DNA of 64,000 nt. It comes from Mesorhizobium sp. M4B.F.Ca.ET.058.02.1.1 (GTDB taxonomy: Bacteria > Pseudomonadota > Alphaproteobacteria > Rhizobiales > Rhizobiaceae). Under the pieces are notes generated by a model that had not been told where the DNA came from, ran no database searches, and saw only the letters and a program-made list of their open reading frames with translations. The stretch's first letter is position 1, and each line of letters opens with the position of its first letter. The stretch lies in contig NZ_CP034450.1 of NCBI RefSeq assembly GCF_003952505.1, forward strand, positions 4,836,001 to 4,900,000, given 5' to 3'. Positions 58,346 through 64,000 of this stretch are shown piece after piece. Made by a program: the position numbers and the translations under genes.

Positions 58346-58363
58346 GTCAGTTTCTCGAAAGCT
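58346..58363 (+). promoter_or_regulatory. tts box before nopX
   Basis: GTCAGTTTCTCGAAAGCT on the plus strand, 214 bases before the nopX start and after the rhcC1 stop. Very close to the canonical box. Confidence 0.9.
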
Positions 58364-58576
58364 AATCCGCTCATGATGAGTCCCGGCAGCTCTCGCGGTG
58401 ACTCCGGCCATTGTGTTGGACCGAACCTTGGAGCCGGCCCGGAACACAGCAATTGAAGGCAGGGCAGGCGCATTCGTGACCTGCCGACGCTTGGAATTGT
58501 CGAATTTTGTGAAACGCAAGGGATCTTCTGTCGGGGTCTCTTGTGGGGATTTCAACGTCACGTCTGAGGATGCACA

Positions 58577-60514
58577 ATGTCGGCCAGCAATCTTTCAACT
58601 TTCTACCGCTCAAATTCGCTACAGTCCGCAAGGGGTTGGCCGGGCCTGAAAGTTTCCCATTTTGCGACCCAGCATCAGCAAAGTGCATCGTGCTTCGAAG
58701 CGATGCTGTCCACTTGTGTGCTGGCAAACAAGCCCGGCTCTTTCGCGCAAGGGGATCTGCCAACGTCGAATCTTGATTCGACAATGGATAAATTGCGGCA
58801 GGACCCTTTGGGCCATCTGGCACCGGATGTCGAATCGACATTGAAGGGCTTGGAGCAACACCCACTGGATCTGCTGCCGCCACATATGAGGGCGGCTCTC
58901 AAGGAGGACCAATCGCAACGCTCCAAGGCGACTGAAGCCCAACATCTGCTCCGCGTCACCCCGAAGATCGAGCCGGCTCCCAGGCCGAGCCCCGGAATCA
59001 CGTGGAACGGTGGGTCGCTGACCACGGCTGAGTTGCAGATTGTTGCGGTACTCAACCGTCACAAGGACCAATGCCCGCTTAGTTGGAAGTCGTTGACCGA
59101 GAAAGCCAATGATCCCTCTACGCCACCGGATCTGAAAGCGGCGATCAAGGGACTGCAGCAGGATTCGGGACTTTTTTATGCGATTGGCTCGCAGGGCGAC
59201 GGCCGCTGTGGAGGCAAGATCAACGCCAAGGACTTGGCCGGATTTTCAAACCACCACCCACAAGTTGCTGCATTTCAGGAAGCCCAAGCGCAAAGCTACG
59301 AGCAGAACTACATACCATCCGACGGCAGCGGAGGTTTGCAGCCTTCGGTCATGACCTTGAGCGATGCCTTGCGGGAGTTTTACCGGTACTCCGAAAATCT
59401 GTCCAAGGACCTGAGTCTGGATGAGTTCAAGAAAATGGTCGGCGGCGAATCGAAAAACGGCAAATTTCCGCCCCAGGTCATTGCGGCGGCGCAATATTTC
59501 CTCGATCACCCCGATGCTTGGAACCAGTTGTGCGGTGGCTCGAAAGGGAAGATGCACAAAGAGGATTTCCTGCAAGTCGCCTCATCGTCGATGAGCCTCA
59601 CGCAAACTGAGCTGAATACGGTCGAGATGATCAAGGACCATCAGGACACGTTCTTTGGAAGCGGTGTTCTGACTCGCGACAAACTGGCGAAAATGAAAGA
59701 CGACAAGAGCCTTGATCCGAAAGTGCGGGAAGCAGCCTCTCAGCTCCTTTCAGATCCTCTTTTGTTTGGCCTCCTGAACAATTCGATCACGGGCTATAAG
59801 ACCCATCATAAATTCTTCGACTTTGGCGGCGGGCATACGGTTGATTCCGGCAATATCAGCAAAAAAGACTTTGCCCATTTTTGCACAAACATGTCGTCTG
59901 CGAACCGCAACGTTCAGCAGCCAATCACCCACGGCGCCCAAACCGCAGAAGAGCAGAATGCCGTCGCGGACATGAAGATGGGCCTGATGGACCAGCCTGA
60001 CATTAAGTCAGCCAAAAAGAACGGCGGGGCCGTCATGCACGTCGTCGACTCCGTGCTCAAAATCGAGACGAAAGTGCTCGACTTGGCGGCAACGGCGGTG
60101 GGACTGCTCAGCTTCATTCCGGGCCTCGGACAAGTAGCCGATCTTGCCTCGATGGTTCTCGAGGCTGAGTCGCAAGCAGCCAATCTCCTGCGTACGGCCA
60201 TTAACGGAGGCGATATGAAGCGAGCGCTGGAGGAAGCTGGCCTCAATATGGCCGCGCAGGCGATCGGCCTTATCGCAGGCCCCGAGGTCAAGCTGGCCAT
60301 TCGAAATGGGCTCGTAAAGCACCTGATGGAAGAGGCCTTGGCGGCAGGCATTGATCTTTCGGTCTCGACGGCGCAGGACTACGCAGAAGGCTATGTGAAT
60401 AACCTCCAAGCGCGCCTTGCAGGCGGCCCTGAGCAAAACCTAGGCCTTCCGAGCATGCCATCATTCCAGAGTGTGGCAAGCAATGTGCCCTTCGTCGGCA
60501 TTGCCTTATCCTAG
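58577..60514 (+). CDS. nopX: T3 translocon protein NopX (NolX)
   Basis: 645 residues, a little longer than the Sinorhizobium fredii form (~596). Related to HrpF of Xanthomonas. The first ~380 residues contain two repeats of a helical unit (LKAAIKGLQQDSGLFYAIG... and VREAASQLLSDPLLFGLLNN...) with KINAKDLAGF, GKMHKEDFLQVA and SGNISKKDFAHF turns. Two hydrophobic segments near the C-terminus (~525-545 VGLLSFIPGLGQVADLASMVLE, ~580-600) can insert into the plant membrane. NopX forms part of the translocation pore and is only found in some rhizobial T3SS. Expressed from the tts box at 58,346. Confidence 0.95.
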   Translation: MSASNLSTFYRSNSLQSARGWPGLKVSHFATQHQQSASCFEAMLSTCVLANKPGSFAQGDLPTSNLDSTMDKLRQDPLGHLAPDVESTLKGLEQHPLDLLPPHMRAALKEDQSQRSKATEAQHLLRVTPKIEPAPRPSPGITWNGGSLTTAELQIVAVLNRHKDQCPLSWKSLTEKANDPSTPPDLKAAIKGLQQDSGLFYAIGSQGDGRCGGKINAKDLAGFSNHHPQVAAFQEAQAQSYEQNYIPSDGSGGLQPSVMTLSDALREFYRYSENLSKDLSLDEFKKMVGGESKNGKFPPQVIAAAQYFLDHPDAWNQLCGGSKGKMHKEDFLQVASSSMSLTQTELNTVEMIKDHQDTFFGSGVLTRDKLAKMKDDKSLDPKVREAASQLLSDPLLFGLLNNSITGYKTHHKFFDFGGGHTVDSGNISKKDFAHFCTNMSSANRNVQQPITHGAQTAEEQNAVADMKMGLMDQPDIKSAKKNGGAVMHVVDSVLKIETKVLDLAATAVGLLSFIPGLGQVADLASMVLEAESQAANLLRTAINGGDMKRALEEAGLNMAAQAIGLIAGPEVKLAIRNGLVKHLMEEALAAGIDLSVSTAQDYAEGYVNNLQARLAGGPEQNLGLPSMPSFQSVASNVPFVGIALS

Positions 60515-60654
60515 CCGTCGCCTTGCGCGGAAGCTTTGGCTCGCGCGCTGAGATAAGGGTCATTGTGGCACAAGCAGGGGTTCATCCGCATCAACGCAAG
60601 CGGTGTTCCTGACGCCATCTTGATCGGACTGTGAGGGAGATGTCCGAAGTCTGT

Positions 60655-60880
60655 GAAGGCTTCGGTATATGACGACTTCAGAGTTACGCTGAGCCCAGCC
60701 ATCTCGAGCCGGTGCGCCGGGTCGAGGTTTTCACGGGCGCCGGCCGGCAGCGGGAATGGTCTCCGGAAGGCACGGCGCGGATGGTGGCGGAGCTGGCGCA
60801 GCCGAAGGAACGGCTGTCGCGCGCCCAGGGCGGCCTCCCGAACAGCCAGACGATGATCTCCTGCGGCCTATATCCTTGTG
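60655..60880 (+). pseudogene. IS66-family orfA remnant
   Basis: VTLSPAISSRCAGS and RRVEVFTGAGRQREWSPEG recall the start of the IS66 TnpA-type helper. The downstream text is out of frame and truncated. Confidence 0.55.
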
Positions 60881-60984
60881 CCCACGCTCAAGGCAGTCGG
60901 CTGAAAACAGCGCTGATTTAAAACAGCATTATCCTGCACTGCACCCTCGATCCTTGCGCTCACCGATCGCTCGTCGACACGCAC

Positions 60985-61190
60985 GCGGTCAAGTCGTTAT
61001 CGGCGCTATGCCGATGGGCTTCGAGAGCAAGGTGGACGCTGAGCGGTGCGTCAGCCTCAGGGCGCGGCTGGCCAGCTTTGGGTCTCACGCTCTATGACGG
61101 CAACACCCGGCTGATCCACTTGGCCTGTTCGGGGGCTCCCGGCAGCGGCGCGGAAGCCACGGTCCGCCTTCCTCGGCTTCAGGCCAAAGA
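60985..61190 (+). pseudogene. Group II intron reverse transcriptase fragment
   Basis: MGFESKVDAERCVSLRARLASFG followed by a shifted LTLYDGNTRLIHL matches the RT segment that comes just after the YADD box of group II intron maturases (in those: MGFESKTDAERCL ... LTLHPDKTRLI). The YADD itself is damaged. A small scrap only. Confidence 0.6.
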
Positions 61191-61570
61191 CACCGCAGCA
61201 TGCTCCAGAGCTATGTCTGCCGCCTTCGCCCCATCGTCGCTGGTCATGTGGAAAGGACAAGCAGGCTACGCACCCCATAATCCCGTCGGGCAGGATTCGA
61301 CAGTCGACGGCGAGACATTCGCCAAACCTCACCCTTGATTCTCAGCAACGTTAAAAAAAATTCACATAATGTTCGTGAGCGTAGTCTCCTGTCAGGTGGT
61401 ACATTAGCCCCAATATCTGGCGTCTTAGTCGTAGAAAGGACTGTGATCCATCTTCCATTAGCATCCATACCAGCGGATTTACAGCAAATGACGAGAAGAG
61501 ATCTCATGCGGATTGATGGGGATAGAAGGGCTAGCGGCTTGCTGCATCCCGTCCGGGTTGATGCCAACCA

Positions 61571-61915
61571 ATGTTGACACTGGTAAATCGCGTAAGGACG
61601 GCAGCGCATCTTGATCGCCTTCGAATCCTGGGCCTTTGCGCGCATGCGGATCTAACCGTCGGCGAGCTGGCCGATATTACCAGTCTGCCTCGCGAGCAGG
61701 TTCGACGCCACGTCCGGCGGCTGGTCAGAGCCAACTTTCTTTGCTGCAACGAACAACGTCCGCAGTCTTCGTACCATATGCAAGCAGGAGGCAAGGATGG
61801 CGGGCTGGCTCAATTGGTGGTCGATCTCCTGCCCCACGATGATGGTCATCATAAAAGAGACCTACAACGCCTGGAAGCAATACAAGACGCGCGGTTGAAG
61901 GGACCGCCTGCTTGA
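61571..61915 (+). CDS. ArsR-like winged-helix regulator fragment
   Basis: 114 residues. Helix-turn-helix text LRILGLCAHADLTVGELADITSLPREQVRRHVRRLVRANFL at about 18-58 resembles the ArsR domain of SahR-type proteins, in which it is followed by a methyltransferase domain; here that is missing. Whether it is a truncated relic or a short regulator is unclear. Its stop lies 37 bases before glyA. SahR in Proteobacteria represses SAM-cycle genes in response to S-adenosylhomocysteine, which fits the glyA-metK neighbours; inference. Confidence 0.6.
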   Translation: MLTLVNRVRTAAHLDRLRILGLCAHADLTVGELADITSLPREQVRRHVRRLVRANFLCCNEQRPQSSYHMQAGGKDGGLAQLVVDLLPHDDGHHKRDLQRLEAIQDARLKGPPA

Positions 61916-61952
61916 TCGTGAAATAGATCAGTCCAAATGGAGCGCGACTACC

Positions 61953-63290
61953 ATGGATAACTCCGCCGGCGGCGCCATCGCGCAGCCCGACACTTACGGG
62001 CGGCCTCACTTAGCCGCCGTCGACTCCCGCGTTCGCGAACTGCTTCTAAGACAGGAGCGCCAGGAGCGGACAACTCTCAAACTGATCGCCTCCGAGAACT
62101 TTGCCTCCTCGGCGGTGTTGGAAGCGACCGGGTCGATTTTCACCAACAAGTATGCCGAGGGATACCCCGGTGCGCGCTACTACGCCGGAAACGAGATCGT
62201 CGATGAGCTTGAGACCCTCGCGATCGAGCGCCTGAAAGCGCTATTTGGCAGTGAACACGCCAACGTCCAGCCTTATTCAGGCTCGCCAGCCAACCAGGCT
62301 GTCTATCGCGCGCTTTTGAGCCCCCGTGACAAAGTGATGGGCTTGCCTTTACCCGAAGGCGGCCATCTGACTCACGGTTGGTCCGTCAATTTTTCCGGCA
62401 GCGATTATCAGCGCGTCCCGTACAGGCTGCACGAAAAGACACAGCAAATTGACTATGACCACTTGCGCGAGACCGCCAAGCGGGAACGCCCGAAGCTAAT
62501 TTGGGTCGGCGGAACTGCTTATCCGCGTATTTTTGACTACGCGGCAATGGCCGAAATTGCTTCGGAGGTGAACTCGTATCTGGTGGCTGACATCGCCCAC
62601 ATCAGCGGCCTGGTTGTCGCAGGAGTGCATCCGAACCCCGTGCCCCATTGCGATGTGGTCACCAGCACCTCTCACAAGTCGATCCGCGGTCCCCGGGGTG
62701 GCTTCATTTTATCAAGGAATGAAGACCGTTATCAGCCCCTCCATCATCCGAAGAGCAAACACAATCTGGCCAAACGTATAGACCGCGCCGTGTTCCCTCT
62801 TCTGCAAGGCGGACCGCATATGAATACTATCGCCGCGCTTGCCGTCGCTTTGCAGGAAGCAGCGAACTCGTCCTTTCGTGTCTACGGTCAGCAGATCGTC
62901 CACAACGCCAAGGCTCTGGCCCAGGCGCTTCTGGAGCGAGGTTATGAACTCGTCACCGGGGGCACTGACAATCACATGCTGATCCTTGATCTTCGGGACC
63001 GGCCGCTGTCAGGCAAAGCCTATGCGGAGCGCTTATCGCGTGCAGGCATCATTGCGAATTTCAATATGGTCCCGGGCGACCGGCGGCATCCGGCGCTGAC
63101 AAGCGGCATCCGCTTAGGGACGCCAGCGGTGACGTCCATGGGCATGCGCGAAACGGAGATGGTGCAGATCGCCGCTTTCATCGACTCGGTCTGCCGCCAG
63201 CCCGATGACCAGGAAGTTCATGCGAGCGTACGAAGAGACGTTGCCGACTTCTGCACTGCGTTCGATGTTCCCGGCATCCCCGACAGATAA
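61953..63290 (+). CDS. glyA: Serine hydroxymethyltransferase
   Basis: 445 residues. PLP-binding motif STSHKSIRGPRGG with Lys242 (family usually TTTHKTLRGPRGG), SENFASSAVLEATGS near 48, EGYPGARYYAG and PYSGSPANQAVY. It converts serine and tetrahydrofolate to glycine and methylene-THF, supplying one-carbon units. The first ~15 residues differ from housekeeping GlyA. It lies in an operon with metK, separated by 57 bases. A second, island-borne copy is likely. Confidence 0.95.
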   Translation: MDNSAGGAIAQPDTYGRPHLAAVDSRVRELLLRQERQERTTLKLIASENFASSAVLEATGSIFTNKYAEGYPGARYYAGNEIVDELETLAIERLKALFGSEHANVQPYSGSPANQAVYRALLSPRDKVMGLPLPEGGHLTHGWSVNFSGSDYQRVPYRLHEKTQQIDYDHLRETAKRERPKLIWVGGTAYPRIFDYAAMAEIASEVNSYLVADIAHISGLVVAGVHPNPVPHCDVVTSTSHKSIRGPRGGFILSRNEDRYQPLHHPKSKHNLAKRIDRAVFPLLQGGPHMNTIAALAVALQEAANSSFRVYGQQIVHNAKALAQALLERGYELVTGGTDNHMLILDLRDRPLSGKAYAERLSRAGIIANFNMVPGDRRHPALTSGIRLGTPAVTSMGMRETEMVQIAAFIDSVCRQPDDQEVHASVRRDVADFCTAFDVPGIPDR

Positions 63291-63347
63291 GCCACCCCAA
63301 TCCAGAAACTCCTCACTAACTCCAGCACTTGAAGCGAGGGCATTTTT

Positions 63348-64000
63348 ATGACCAGGCAGTTCGTGTTCTCTTCCGAATCCGTCGGCGCGGGACACCCCGA
63401 TAAGATGGCAGACAACATCTCCGATGCCATTCTCGATGCGGTCCTGCGCACCGATCCGAAGGCGCGCGTCGCCTGTGAAGTGTTGGTGAAGACGGGGATG
63501 GTCGTTGTGGCTGGCGAGATCACCAGCCATGCCCACATCGATTACAGCCAAGTCGCCCGCGATACGATACTCGATATTGGCTACGACGATGATGCGATTG
63601 GCTTTGATGGTCGACGTTGCGCCGTCGTTCTGGCCCTCACCGAGCAGTCGCCCGACATAAGCCAGGGCGTTGATGAAGGACGAGGGCAGGATCTCGGGCA
63701 GGGGGCAGGGGATCAGGGCATCATGTTTGGATTCGCATGCAACGAGACGGATACATTGATGCCCCTGCCGATCCAACTCGCTCACCATTTGACGAAAAGA
63801 CAGGCCGAGGTCCGGAAAGCGGGACAGCTTGGCTGGCTGCGTCCGGACGTGAAATCTCAAGTGTCCGTACGCTACGAAGGGCTCCGCCCGGTGGCGCTGG
63901 ATACCATAGTCCTGTCGACGCAGCATGACGAAGCGGTCTCACAAGCCACGGTCCGCGAAGGCGTCATTGAGGAGATCATAAAACCGGTCCTGCCGGCCCA
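63348..64000 (+). CDS. metK: S-adenosylmethionine synthetase (3' partial)
   Basis: Starts [13 protein letters not shown] at 63,348 with GAGGGC before the ATG and stays open to the end of the window (217 codons). The methionine/ATP site [15 protein letters not shown] is present but the usual Glu before GHPDK is Ala (GAGHPDK). The second motif [16 protein letters not shown] is intact. MetK makes SAM from ATP and methionine for methyl transfer. The C-terminal half lies beyond the window, so it could also be broken there. Confidence 0.92.
   Translation, partial: MTRQFVFSSESVGAGHPDKMADNISDAILDAVLRTDPKARVACEVLVKTGMVVVAGEITSHAHIDYSQVARDTILDIGYDDDAIGFDGRRCAVVLALTEQSPDISQGVDEGRGQDLGQGAGDQGIMFGFACNETDTLMPLPIQLAHHLTKRQAEVRKAGQLGWLRPDVKSQVSVRYEGLRPVALDTIVLSTQHDEAVSQATVREGVIEEIIKPVLPA

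Larger units (their letters stand above)
60515..61570. other. Debris region after nopX
   Basis: No intact gene. Holds IS66 and group II intron remnants (next two entries); the remainder is not recognised. Confidence 0.6.

Overview
The window reads as part of a rhizobial symbiosis island, most likely from Mesorhizobium. It carries a rhizobial type III secretion system (T3SS, rhc/nol/nop genes) with its tts-box promoters, plus insertion-sequence debris, decayed integrases, two HipA-type toxin modules and many broken genes. No tRNA, rRNA or CRISPR array was seen.

Bases 1-9,100 hold a tightly overlapping four-gene operon (amino-acid-kinase fold, NDK-fold protein, methyltransferase, nucleotidyltransferase), an RpiR regulator, a sulfotransferase, a frameshifted DsbA-like protein and a TlpA-like thioredoxin. 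Bases 9,100-31,700 are an accessory graveyard: IS3, IS256, IS630 and IS21 remnants, a broken gabD copy, a broken M16 peptidase copy, kup and omptin pseudogenes, two integrase relics and a frameshifted DUF6499/DUF2285 gene. Intact genes among them are a hipA fused to an AbiEi-like domain, corA, hipBA and a HEAGH peptidase. Bases 31,785-36,343 carry the better gabD copy and a second M16 gene, which is broken by a homopolymer insertion. A cold-shock gene and a MucR/Ros-type regulator follow.

Bases 39,292-60,514 are the T3SS. On the minus strand, nopB-nolT-nolU-nolV-rhcN-rhcO-rhcQ-rhcR-rhcS-rhcT-rhcU form one operon. A second minus-strand operon is nopC-nopA-rhcD-rhcV plus a TPR lipoprotein. Between them lie a NopP-type effector gene and a large candidate effector on the plus strand. 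rhcC1 (nolW) and nopX read away from nopB. Five good tts-box matches sit before nopC, the large effector, nopP, nopB and nopX, so one regulator (TtsI, flavonoid/NodD dependent in known rhizobia) should switch on the apparatus and its cargo together. TtsI and the second secretin half RhcC2 are not in the window.

After nopX come IS66 and group II intron debris, then a short ArsR-like regulator, glyA and the start of metK, a one-carbon/SAM supply unit cut by the window end.
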